From an uncultured marine group III euryarchaeote (GTDB lineage: Archaea; Thermoplasmatota; Poseidoniia; MGIII; CG-Epi1), in contig CACALG010000007.1 of the NCBI GenBank assembly GCA_902533295.1, positions 1-32,344 on the forward strand: a stretch of DNA of 32,344 nucleotides, in the 5' to 3' direction. Below, piece by piece: positions 1 through 9,600 of the stretch. Position 1 is the first letter of the stretch; the number at the start of each line of letters is the position of its first letter. Below the pieces are notes generated by a model that saw only the letters and a list, made by a program, of their open reading frames with translations, was not told where the DNA came from and made no database searches. A program made the position numbers and the translations under genes.

Positions 1-2
1 TA

Positions 3-830
3 ATCACTGGAGCTACTGACGGAATAGGCAAAGAAGCCGCTATCGAACTGGCAAAGAAAGGATGTAATCTGATTCTTATTGGAAGAAACAAAGAGAAAGG
101 AGAGAAAGTTGTCGAAGAGATTAGAAAGGTAGCTGAAAACCATGTTGATATCGATTACTTCGTAGCAGATCTAATGTTGATGAAAGAAGTCTCTAGAGTT
201 GCTGATGAAGTATCCAGAAAATATCCTAAAATTGATATCTTGTTAAACAATGTTGGAGCGTATTTTGCTTTCAGAGATGTTACGGAAGAAGGATTTGAGA
301 GAACTTTTGCTTTGAACCATCTAGGATATTTCTTGATGACGAAAAAACTACTTCCTCTCGTCGAAAAAAGCGATTACAAAAGAATTGTAAATGTTTCATC
401 AAGTGCTCATTATGGTATTGATTTTGAATTTGATAATATGAATGGTGAAAAGAAGTATAGTGGTTTTGATGTTTACAAAAAATCCAAACTTGCTAATGTC
501 ATGTTCACTTATGAATTGGCAAAAAGAGTGAAAGATAAGGGAATAACTGCAAATTGCTTGCATCCTGGTTTTGTAGCTACAAAATTTGGAAATAATAATA
601 ATTTTTTGTGGAGATCATTCATTGGTTTTGCAAAATTATTAATGGCCATAAGTGTTGAAGATGGTGCGAAAACTAGTATTCATTTGGCGTGTTCAGATGA
701 AGTAAAAGATATTACTGGCAAATTCTTTGCTAATTCTCAAGTTAAGAAAGGCTCAAGTAAAGCCAAGAATGAGGAACATAATCGAAAACTTTGGGAAATC
801 TCAGAAGATTTTGTAGAGAAATTTGTGTAA
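3..830 (+). CDS. Short-chain dehydrogenase/reductase (5'-truncated by the window edge)
   Basis: The frame of the 174..830 ORF stays open upstream to the window start and reads ITGATDGIGKEAAIELAKKG (TGxxxGIG nucleotide motif), then NNVGA, S-x12-YKKSK active-site region and HPGFVATKF. Confidence 0.9.
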   Translation: MTGATDGIGKEAAIELAKKGCNLILIGRNKEKGEKVVEEIRKVAENHVDIDYFVADLMLMKEVSRVADEVSRKYPKIDILLNNVGAYFAFRDVTEEGFERTFALNHLGYFLMTKKLLPLVEKSDYKRIVNVSSSAHYGIDFEFDNMNGEKKYSGFDVYKKSKLANVMFTYELAKRVKDKGITANCLHPGFVATKFGNNNNFLWRSFIGFAKLLMAISVEDGAKTSIHLACSDEVKDITGKFFANSQVKKGSSKAKNEEHNRKLWEISEDFVEKFV

Positions 831-875
831 TTTCAATACAGGAAACTTTTAAAACTCTGACAATAGAATTGTAGT

Positions 876-1433
876 ATGGACACGAAAGCTTTGTTCGCAG
901 TTTTATTAGTTGCTGGACTTCTAGGTGGTTTTTCCATTAATGAATATCTCATCGATGAGGAAAATGGAAATTTATTCTCCGAAAATGATTCCGAAGAGCC
1001 TATTGAACAAGTTGAAGTCGGGAACGAAGCACCTGACTTTGCTTTGACGGATACGGACGGGAATGAATTCAATCTTTCCGATTATGAAGGTGAAAAAGTA
1101 CTGGTTTTAGAATTTACAAATATGAATTGTGGAACTTGCAAAAACTTTGAAAAGAATGAAATGAAAAGTTACTGTAACGATTCTATGCCTGAAGATGTTG
1201 AAGTTATTTCAGTAACTCAGACAAAGAATGCTGATGAGAGTGAATTAGCTGAAAGAACAGAGGAAATGGGTTGGAGATTCATGAAAGGTAATAGCGAAAT
1301 GACTGATGCATTTGGGGCAGACAGAAGTCCTACTGTTGTTATAATTGATAAGGATGGGGTCATAACTTTCTCAGAAAGTGGATCAATGTCTAAATCTGAA
1401 TTGGAAGAGAAAATTAACTCTGCTCTTGAATAA
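876..1433 (+). CDS. Membrane-anchored thioredoxin/peroxiredoxin-like (redoxin) protein
   Basis: N-terminal hydrophobic segment; VGNEAPDFALTDTDGNEFNLSDYEGEKVLVLEFTNMNCGTCKNFE, an AhpC/TSA/redoxin-type domain with a CGTC motif. Confidence 0.85.
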   Translation: MDTKALFAVLLVAGLLGGFSINEYLIDEENGNLFSENDSEEPIEQVEVGNEAPDFALTDTDGNEFNLSDYEGEKVLVLEFTNMNCGTCKNFEKNEMKSYCNDSMPEDVEVISVTQTKNADESELAERTEEMGWRFMKGNSEMTDAFGADRSPTVVIIDKDGVITFSESGSMSKSELEEKINSALE

Positions 1434-2183
1434 TCACTGAAATTGCATTATCAGCATTAGTGAAGCATATCCTGTAAACATTAGGAAAGGAGTGTCCCAA
1501 GTATGTGGAGAATAAGCTTCAGTCAAAGTCATTATAATCGGAATAAACAGCATTGCTAATATGAATTGTAAAGTTGAGAAATATTCATAGTGCATTGCTA
1601 TCACAACAAAACCCGTAATCAAGACACAGGCACTTCCTTCTAATGTTCTTACGTACGTTTTATCTGTGAACAGCGCTTTTGTTTTGTATTCGTGCTTACC
1701 GAATCGGACTCCGACCGGTTCTGCAAGACCGTCGCCTATTACATTAATTAAAATTGGAATAGTGACGACTAATTCCAAACCCCATTGTCCACACAACCAA
1801 ACCATAGGAAGCATGACGCCGAAACCTGCTGCGAACTGTGTCCAGAGCCACGTTAGGGTGTGTGGTCTATCTTCAGGCCTATCAAAACCATCAAACATTA
1901 ATTGAAAAGGAGGGAAAAAATTCCTAATTGGTTCATAAAATGCAAGTAATGATAAGGTCGTTATTATGGCACTTATTGCCAAATAACGAACATCTGTAAA
2001 TGTTTCAGCGTTAAATTGGCTGTCGATAAATACAGGAAGATAGTAAATTGCAAAGTGATTGATTTTCCTAGTATAGTTTACTTTAACGCTCAAATAACGA
2101 GCCAAAGCTCCTGTCAGAAGCATTGTCGTTCCAAGTGCAATCCCTTTTGCGATTGTAGATTGGATTTCAGGAGTTATTTCCAT
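1434..2183 (-). CDS. Polytopic membrane protein resembling the dolichol/phytol kinase (CDP-alcohol kinase-like) family
   Basis: Internal Met (MEITPEIQ..., start at 2183) chosen because the ORF-track extension to 2234 runs into tRNA-Ala. Motif VIGDGLAEPVGVRFGKHEYKTKALFTDKTYVRTLEGSA plus several TM segments. Confidence 0.65.
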   Translation of the reverse strand: MEITPEIQSTIAKGIALGTTMLLTGALARYLSVKVNYTRKINHFAIYYLPVFIDSQFNAETFTDVRYLAISAIITTLSLLAFYEPIRNFFPPFQLMFDGFDRPEDRPHTLTWLWTQFAAGFGVMLPMVWLCGQWGLELVVTIPILINVIGDGLAEPVGVRFGKHEYKTKALFTDKTYVRTLEGSACVLITGFVVIAMHYEYFSTLQFILAMLFIPIIMTLTEAYSPHTWDTPFLMFTGYASLMLIMQFQ

Positions 2184-2194
2184 ATGATGGTGGC

Positions 2195-2271
2195 TGGTGG
2201 ACCGGGCGAGATTTGAACTCGCGCCCTCCTCCATGCCAAGGAGGCGATCTTCCAGACTGATCTACCGGCCC
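2195..2271 (-). tRNA. tRNA-Ala (anticodon GGC), CCA encoded
   Basis: Reverse strand GGGCCGG-TA-GATC..GATC-G-CCTCC-TTGGCAT-GGAGG-AGGGC-GCGAG-TTCAAAT-CTCGC-CCGGTCC-A-CCA. All stems pair, and the G3:U70 alanine identity pair is present. Confidence 0.96.
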
Positions 2272-2319
2272 GTTAATTTGTCATTTTAGTAGGCTGTTAA
2301 TAGAATTATAGGCCGTAAA

Positions 2320-2811
2320 TTGTTTAGTAATGGCCAAATATGGTATGTCGTGAGAGGCGTAAAGGAAGTAAAATCTTACATTGATAAAAACGAAATTGAT
2401 GCTGAAATTATCATGTTTGAGGCTGAACAAGCAAAAACATCAGCCTCAGCTGCTGAACACCTAGGGTGTGAGGTTGCTCAAATCGCCAAAAGCATAGTTT
2501 TGAAAGCTGAAAACCCAATCTTAGTAATTCTATCTGGTGATATGAGAGTGGATCTGAAGAAACTCTCTGAGATTATTGGACAAAAGGCAAAGTTGGCCAG
2601 TCCCGAGTATGTTTCAGAGGAAGTTGGATTCATAATTGGAGGAGTTCCACCAATGGGATTTGATAGGCCTGTTCGAATATTAATTGACAAGTCAATAGAG
2701 AGATTCTCCGAAGTATTCAGTTCGGGCGGTTCAAGAGATTCCATATTGAAAATCGATGTGAATGAACTGAAAAATATTGTGAAAGGTGAACTCGTTGATG
2801 TTTCAAAATAA
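2320..2811 (+). CDS. YbaK/EbsC-type aminoacyl-tRNA deacylase domain protein
   Basis: TSASAAEHLGCEVAQIAKSIVLKA...VILSGDMRVDLKKLSEIIGQKAKLASPEYVSEEVGFIIGGVPPMGF is typical of YbaK domains. The exact start is uncertain. Confidence 0.85.
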   Translation: MFSNGQIWYVVRGVKEVKSYIDKNEIDAEIIMFEAEQAKTSASAAEHLGCEVAQIAKSIVLKAENPILVILSGDMRVDLKKLSEIIGQKAKLASPEYVSEEVGFIIGGVPPMGFDRPVRILIDKSIERFSEVFSSGGSRDSILKIDVNELKNIVKGELVDVSK

Positions 2812-2813
2812 AT

Positions 2814-3521
2814 CTAGATAGTTCCCTTTAGATATCTCTGTCTTTTCGGTTCAGGAAATCTTTCGATTGCATATCTCAACATTGTTCGAGGCATGGTTTT
2901 GTAATGTTTTTTTAAGAAGAACTCTTCTTTTTCTAGGTCTCTTTTTCCAGCTTCCCTAAGCATCCACCCTACTGCTTTGTGAATAAGATCATGTTCATCA
3001 TTAAGCAATATTTCTGCTATTTTGAAAGTATCCTGTAAATCATTTTTTCTGATAAAACAATGGGTTGAAACAATGGCTATTCTTTTCGTCCAGAGATCAT
3101 TTGACTGGGCCCAAGTGTAAAGAATTGAACGATCTTTATCAAACAAATGTTTGCCTATTACGTGTGCACAAGTTACGTCTACTAAGTCCCAATTATTGAC
3201 GTATTTGAAGCTAGAAACATAGATATTGTAAAGTTGATTTCTATCTTTTTCATCCTTACTTTTAGAATATTTATTTACTAAAATTATCAATCCTAAAAGT
3301 CTCTCTTCATGATATTTTGATTTTATGAGTGTTTTCATATCTGAAAGAGAAATATCAATATTTTTCTTGGCAATTAATCGAATTTTCGGAACCCTTACAC
3401 CAAGAAAAATATCGCCATAGCCATATTCTCCCTTACCTGTTTTGAAGAATCTTTTACTGTGGTTAGCTCGTTCTTTATTTGCTAGAGCTCGTATCTCTTC
3501 ACTTGCTTTCATTTCTCCCAA
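2814..3521 (-). CDS. AlkD-like DNA alkylation repair (HEAT-repeat glycosylase) protein
   Basis: FFKTGKGEYGYGDIFLGVRVPKIR..., NNWDLVDVTCAHVIG, LWTKRIAIVSTHCFIR, KAVGWMLREAGKRD, which are hallmarks of the AlkD family. Confidence 0.88.
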   Translation of the reverse strand: MGEMKASEEIRALANKERANHSKRFFKTGKGEYGYGDIFLGVRVPKIRLIAKKNIDISLSDMKTLIKSKYHEERLLGLIILVNKYSKSKDEKDRNQLYNIYVSSFKYVNNWDLVDVTCAHVIGKHLFDKDRSILYTWAQSNDLWTKRIAIVSTHCFIRKNDLQDTFKIAEILLNDEHDLIHKAVGWMLREAGKRDLEKEEFFLKKHYKTMPRTMLRYAIERFPEPKRQRYLKGTI

Positions 3522-4180
3522 TTACTTACGACGCCCAAAGACATTGATATTGCTGGACCTATGCCTATTGCAAACATAACTGTACCTAAGCCAAAAGTTC
3601 CACCTAGTGCTATCCCAATACTCAAAACTATGATTTCTATTCCTACTCTTACTCTACCTATTGGCCAATTTGTCTTCTTTTGAACTCCAGTCATCCACCC
3701 GTCACGTGGCCCCGGTCCAAGATTTGCTGTAAGGTATAGTGCACTGCCTATTCCAACTAAAATTATTCCAACCATTGCTTGGATTATTTGTGGAAGAAAA
3801 TCTGTCTGATTTGGAATGAAAGGTTCCATTACATCTATTGACATCGCAATCAATATTGCATTCAAAATTGTACCAATTCCTGGTGTTTCTCGTAAAGGTA
3901 TCCAAAGAAAAAGAACCAAAACACTAACGACAAATGTTGCCATACCTACTGTCAAATCTGCCTGTTTTGATATTCCCTGTGCAAGAACTGTCCATGGGCT
4001 AACTCCAATCCCGGCATCAATCAATATTGCTTCACCAGTTCCAAATATCCATAAACCTGAAATTAAGAAAAGCAGAGTGACGAAACGAGGTTTGAGAGTA
4101 AGAGGCGTATCGGAACTCCATACTGTGTGTGGAACTTGGTGTGCAGGTCTAATAAAATCTAGAAGAGATTTTAGTGACAC
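3509..4180 (-). CDS. YczE/YitT-like membrane protein
   Basis: GEAILIDAGIGVSPWTVLAQGIS..., ANLGPGPRDGWMTGVQKKTNWPIGRVRVGIEI; multiple TM segments. Confidence 0.75.
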   Translation of the reverse strand: MSLKSLLDFIRPAHQVPHTVWSSDTPLTLKPRFVTLLFLISGLWIFGTGEAILIDAGIGVSPWTVLAQGISKQADLTVGMATFVVSVLVLFLWIPLRETPGIGTILNAILIAMSIDVMEPFIPNQTDFLPQIIQAMVGIILVGIGSALYLTANLGPGPRDGWMTGVQKKTNWPIGRVRVGIEIIVLSIGIALGGTFGLGTVMFAIGIGPAISMSLGVVSNWEK

Positions 4181-4869
4181 GATTGTCCATACTTCTTAAG
4201 ACGCCAATAATTGTAGGGCCAAGGGGTGATGAATCCTGCAATTAACATTGGTACTATAACCCACCATGTTAGTTTGGCACCTCCTGTCAAAACTACATCT
4301 ACAACATTCATTGCCGCCTCCATTGATATCATAGAAATCAATGACATCCCAACGGCCACTCTGAAGGCCTCATTGAGTGGCATTTGTTTCAAAAGGATGA
4401 ATGTCTCAAGAGCTATCGAAGTCATTATTCCATTAAACATTGCAAGTAGCATGATGCTCATGACTGTCCACGCCCATGGGTTCCCTGTATATTGAAAGAA
4501 AAAAATAGTCCCAAAATCACCAATTGAGCAACCTATCAAACACCATTTTGTATTGTGGGCAGATTGTTTCCAAACAGCTCCATCACTCCAATTAAATTCT
4601 GTTTGTTTTGGTACTGAATCCAATTGAAGTAATCCTAGATCGGCGCCTGGTTCATGTATCGAATAGCCTGCATTTGTCACTGCTTCCTCTAATATTTTCT
4701 TATCAATATTTGATTCTGCATTGACTGTCGCTTTAGCTTCTGCCAAATTTACTTCAACATCCGATACTCCGGCAATATTGCTTAGGGCTGTTTCAACATG
4801 ATTAACGCAATTATTGCAAGTCATGCCTCCAACTCCTAAAACATATTCCTTAGAAGACGCCTCTGTCAT
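4171..4869 (-). CDS. HMA (heavy-metal-associated) domain fused to a DUF4396-like membrane domain
   Basis: N-terminal YVLGVGGMTCNNCVNHVETALSNIAGVSDVEVNLAEAKATV (GMTCxxC HMA). The C-terminal half is polytopic (HNTKWCLIGCSIGD..., ITPWPYNYWRLKKYGQSCH). Confidence 0.8.
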   Translation of the reverse strand: MTEASSKEYVLGVGGMTCNNCVNHVETALSNIAGVSDVEVNLAEAKATVNAESNIDKKILEEAVTNAGYSIHEPGADLGLLQLDSVPKQTEFNWSDGAVWKQSAHNTKWCLIGCSIGDFGTIFFFQYTGNPWAWTVMSIMLLAMFNGIMTSIALETFILLKQMPLNEAFRVAVGMSLISMISMEAAMNVVDVVLTGGAKLTWWVIVPMLIAGFITPWPYNYWRLKKYGQSCH

Positions 4870-4919
4870 TGTAGAATAGCGAACATGGATTGAAATAAAG
4901 GTTTGTTTGTGCCTAATTA

Positions 4920-6641
4920 TTGTTCGAAATCAATAAACGTGATGGGCTTGCAAGACTTGGAAAAATTAAAACCAAACATGGTTCCCTAGATACGCCTACA
5001 TTGCTACCTGTCGTTAATCCGAAAATTCTAACTCTTTCTATGGAAGAATTGAAAGAATGCGGAGCTCAAGGCCTAATTACGAATAGCTATATCATATACA
5101 AAAATTCTGAACTAAAAGCTATTGCAGAAAAGAAAGGCGTTCATGGATTATTGAATTGGGACGGTCCGATAATGACTGATAGTGGAACTTTCCAATCTCA
5201 TGTGTATGGTGAAATTGATATGCAACCAGATGAAATTCTTAATTTTCAGAAGAAAATTGGAGTCGATATTGGTACTGTTCTAGACGTTTTTTGCGAGCCT
5301 GAAACTAGATTTGAAGATGCGAAAAAAGAATTAGAAGAAACTCAACGTAGAATTGAAGAATCTGACAAAAATAAAGGTTCTATTTTTCTTGCAGCTCCGA
5401 TACAAGGTGGAAGGCATTTAGATCTCAGATTAAAGGCTGCTGAGATGGCCTCACAAACTAATGCCGAGGTATTTCCTATTGGAGGAGTAGTTCCTTTGAT
5501 GGAGAAAAATAATTTCGAGAAATTAGCTGAAGTAATTATTGCTGCAAAAAAAGGTCTCGATATTTCTAGACCAGTGCATCTATTTGGTTGTGGCCATCCC
5601 ATGCTTTTCGCTTTGGCGTCTTTCTTAGGATGTGATTTATTTGATAGTTCTAGTTATGCTAAATTTGCATCTCGTGATAGTTTAATGTTTACATGGGGGA
5701 CAAGAAATTTAGAAGAATTAGAAGAATTTCCAAGTGAATTTTCTGCAGCTCCTGATATTACTGTTAATCAATTGAAAGCAATGGAAAAGAAACAAAGACA
5801 AAAAATCATAGCTAAACACAATTTAATTGTCTCCTATACTGAAATCAGAAGAGTAAAACAGGCAATACATGATGGTTTACTATGGGAACTCGTAGAAAAT
5901 CGACTAAGAACCTCACCAGCCTTGATGAAAATATTTTCTATTTTGAAAAGAGAAATGGATTGGATTTCTGAATTCGAACCTGCTTACCGATACAAAACTC
6001 CGATTAAAACTGGGAATGAATCTGATCATAGACCCCTATTTTCTAAACTTGCAAATTCATTCAAATCGGGGGACATGGTGCATCCTTATTTTGGAAAAGT
6101 TCCTAATCATCTATCTGAGACTTATCCATTCCATCCTGGGTTATTGCAAAATGATGTTCAAGGTTGGAAAATGCAAGATTGGACTATTGAACGTGTCCAA
6201 ACCATTATAGATTACCAATTTGGAAAAGGAATTGGAAAACTCCTTACCAGTGGAAAAACTGAATTAGTAGTCAGCAGAAAAACAAAAAGACTAAGAAATT
6301 TACTTCTAAATGGAGAACATGTAGCCTCGCTCTCTCACAGAAGAGGAATGTTCATACTTCAGAAAAAAGGTGCCGAATTGATACAGAAATCCTCGAAATC
6401 TCCAAAATTTCGTGTCGTTGTTGATAAGGATACTGCAGAGTTTAATAGAAAAGGAAAGAGTGTATTTTGTAAATTTATAGAGAATATTGATTCTAATTTA
6501 AGATGTATGGATGAATGTATTGTTGTTACGCCTAATGATGATTTAATCGCTTTTGGTAAATTAATCGTTTCACCTAAAGAATTGGAACTTGGGCAACAAG
6601 GGATGGCTGTGCGAGTTCGTAGTGGAATTGAAGATTCGTAG
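4920..6641 (+). CDS. tgtA: Archaeosine tRNA-guanine transglycosylase with C-terminal PUA-containing region
   Basis: TTG start; MTDSGTFQSHVYGEID, FPIGGVVPLME, HLFGCGHPMLFALASFLGCDLFDSSSYAKFASRD. C-terminal CIVVTPNDDLIAFGKLIVSPKELELGQQGMAVRVRSG reads as PUA. Confidence 0.9.
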   Translation: MFEINKRDGLARLGKIKTKHGSLDTPTLLPVVNPKILTLSMEELKECGAQGLITNSYIIYKNSELKAIAEKKGVHGLLNWDGPIMTDSGTFQSHVYGEIDMQPDEILNFQKKIGVDIGTVLDVFCEPETRFEDAKKELEETQRRIEESDKNKGSIFLAAPIQGGRHLDLRLKAAEMASQTNAEVFPIGGVVPLMEKNNFEKLAEVIIAAKKGLDISRPVHLFGCGHPMLFALASFLGCDLFDSSSYAKFASRDSLMFTWGTRNLEELEEFPSEFSAAPDITVNQLKAMEKKQRQKIIAKHNLIVSYTEIRRVKQAIHDGLLWELVENRLRTSPALMKIFSILKREMDWISEFEPAYRYKTPIKTGNESDHRPLFSKLANSFKSGDMVHPYFGKVPNHLSETYPFHPGLLQNDVQGWKMQDWTIERVQTIIDYQFGKGIGKLLTSGKTELVVSRKTKRLRNLLLNGEHVASLSHRRGMFILQKKGAELIQKSSKSPKFRVVVDKDTAEFNRKGKSVFCKFIENIDSNLRCMDECIVVTPNDDLIAFGKLIVSPKELELGQQGMAVRVRSGIEDS

Positions 6642-6681
6642 AAATCGTAAGTTCTTTAATCAAACTCCTATCTATTGAATT

Positions 6682-9600
6682 ATGCACAGCAAAGCATTAG
6701 CTTCAGGAATCGTGATGTTTTTACTTTTGAGCACCAGCTTTGCTAATTTATCTGCTGAAGAAGAAATCCCGATTTATGAGACTAACTGGTGGGATAATTA
6801 TTCTAGAGATAAGAACCATGATGGTATTTCTGACGTATTAATTTGGAAGTTGGCTCAAGGCGACAGATTTTTTAGTCCTGGAGAAGCAAGGGTCTTCGTA
6901 AGGTATGATCATCATCCAACCGATTATGATGTCGAACTGTTAGAAAATGCAGGAGTTGAAGTCACCTATCGTGCCAAGTACATTGATTTGCTTGCGACTA
7001 CCATGCCAAGGGATTTGATTCTTGATATTGCTACATGGGACGGAGTTGTAATGCTAGATGATATCGGGAAAGCTGAACCTCACATGGCTACTGCTGTGCC
7101 CACTATGGGAGTCGATAATGTCTGGAATAATCATGGCATTTATGGTGAAGGTGTTTCTATTGCTATTGTCGATACTGGCGTCAATAATGCACATGTTGGT
7201 CTTGATGATTTTGATGACAACCAATTTACGAATGATTTGAAAGTTGCTGCTTACTATGATGCTGGCCAAGATGCAATCATTTGCTCTGAAAACGGTCTTG
7301 CAGGTACACTTCCTTGTTACCCTGGCCAGTCTATCGATAGTGGAACCCACGGAACTCATGTGGCTGGAATAGCTGCAGGTACTGGAGATGGTGAAACTGC
7401 AGCTGATGGAACTCCGCATATCGGTGTTGCTCCAAAGGCTCATTTGGTAAATGTACTTTCATGCTGTGACGGTGATATTGAAGACATTATTAGAGGAATT
7501 GAATGGACTATTGAATATCAAAACTTAGTCCAACCAAATATTCGTGTGCTGACTTCAAGTCTTGGAGAACAGCAAATTGAATTTCATATAGATAATGATG
7601 GTTATTCAGCTTGGAGCCAAATGGCTGACGCTGCTGTTGAATCTGGTCTTGTAGTCACGTTAAGTGCTGGAAATGAATTTGGTTCAGCTACTGTCGCTGG
7701 CTGTAATACCATTGATTCGCCCGGTGATTCCAGATTACCAATAACTGTTGCTTCTCTTGATCAAGATCTCAGTCTGGCAATTTACAGTTCTAGAGGTTAT
7801 ACTTCTGACGGAAGAGTCAAACCCGATGTTGCAGCCATAGGTAGCTCAATTTGGGCTCCTGATGCTGCAAATAATGTAGGATATACTGCCAAGAGCGGAA
7901 CTAGTATGGCCACTCCATTAATGGCAGGAATTGTAGCTCTTACTTTAGAAGCAAATCCTGATTTGACTCCTGCAGAAGTCAAAGAAACTTTAGTTGCAGG
8001 ATATGCCATTGAAAGAGAAGTTTTGAATGATGATCCTGATGCTGCGTCTAACAATTGTTCACTTTTAGAAACTAGGCCAGATAATGAGTATGGATACGGG
8101 CAAGCCGATCCATTAACATTTGTTGAAGTTGCTGGTAAGATAGATCCTGAAGTATCAGTAAACTGGAGCTTGGATTACGAAATGGAAGAAATTAATGGGA
8201 CTATGGTTCCAGTTAAACCAAGATTATACAATAATGATGTGCTGGAAGGAACTGCCGTTACTCTAAACAAGCCGACGAACGGAGGAGGTGTCCAAATTAA
8301 GTTTGGAGCCAGTCAATGGTACAATGCTACAGATACCTCTTCACAAAAGAATTGGAAAACATGGAAAATTTCAATGCCTGAGGACTTAGAACTTGAGGAT
8401 AATCAAACTTTGACCTTGTATGCTAGATTGGTGTTAGAAGGTGGAGAATCAATGTCTGTCATCAATAGTTTTTCAGTTGTTTATATGGATGATAATCGTC
8501 CTGCTAGTCTACTTATTGAAGGATTAACTGATTTAGGAGGAATGATTTTCCTACCTGTTATTTTGTTAGCTGCTGTTGCAATGGGTTATATTTTTACACA
8601 ACCTAGGAGATCCAAAAGTAATTTAGAAGTTGAAGAATCTGGAGGAGATGAATTTGTCTGGGATGATGATGTTGCAAATGAGGGTCAGAATAATCTCATG
8701 ACGACTATGTTTGGAAAGATGAGTGCTAAAGCGCTCACATTGTGTGCTCTCTACACAGCACAGGGTATCCCTTCTGGATTTATCTCTTACACATTAATCG
8801 CTTATCTTGCAGAACAAGGATTTAGTGCTGCTGCAATAGGAAATATGTTATTCTGGGTATACTTGCCTTGGGTTTTCAAATTTCTGTGGGGTCCTTTCGT
8901 TGATACATATCATTACTTGCCAATGGGGAGGCGTCGGCCTTGGATTCTTAGTGCACAGGCTGGTATGGTAGCTACTGTTCTGATTATTGCACTTGTGCCT
9001 GATATTGATACGAAGGTTGGATTGTTAACGTTTTTGTTATTCTTCCATAACTGTTTCGCATCTTTGCAAGATGTTGCTGTAGATGGATTGGCTGTTGATA
9101 TTTTGAGTCCTGAAGAATTTGGAAAGATTAATGGGTTCATGTTTGGAGCAAAGCGTTTCGGTACAATGATTGGTGGTGCAGGTATTGGATACTTTATGGG
9201 GAAATATGCATCAATTGGAATTACTGAAGGGCTCCTCTTGACTGTGCCAATGTTGTTATTGATTATGTGTTTACCTGCATTCATCAGAGAAAGGCCGGGT
9301 GAAAAATTATTCCCTTGGACGGAGGGTGAAGCGGTCATAAAACCTAATTCTGTAGAAGAAGGTAGTTCCACTGTAAAAGAAGGTAACTCAGAGGAAAGGA
9401 TTTTAGCAAGTATTGTGAAAGACAAGAAAACTAAAGCTGAGACGATAATGCCGGAAAAGAACAGTTTTGATATGGGAGAACATAATTCTCAATCGCTAAC
9501 TGTTGACATTGGTTTATTAATTGCTTTAGATTTATTCTTGTTATTAACAATTGGTGATTTTGCAGGAAAAATATGGTGTCATTTAATCGCTTTAGGTTCC

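Noticed and set aside
833-1072. 79-aa minus ORF
   Set aside because: Shadow of the well-supported redoxin CDS; low-complexity Ser/Lys-rich sequence with no recognisable motif.
2184-2234. N-terminal extension of the 1434..2234 ORF (MEEGASSNLARSTSHHH)
   Set aside because: It is the antisense-free read of tRNA-Ala sequence; a start at 2183 is available just downstream of the tRNA.
3816-4199. 127-aa plus ORF
   Set aside because: Antisense to the YczE-like and HMA genes; no motif.
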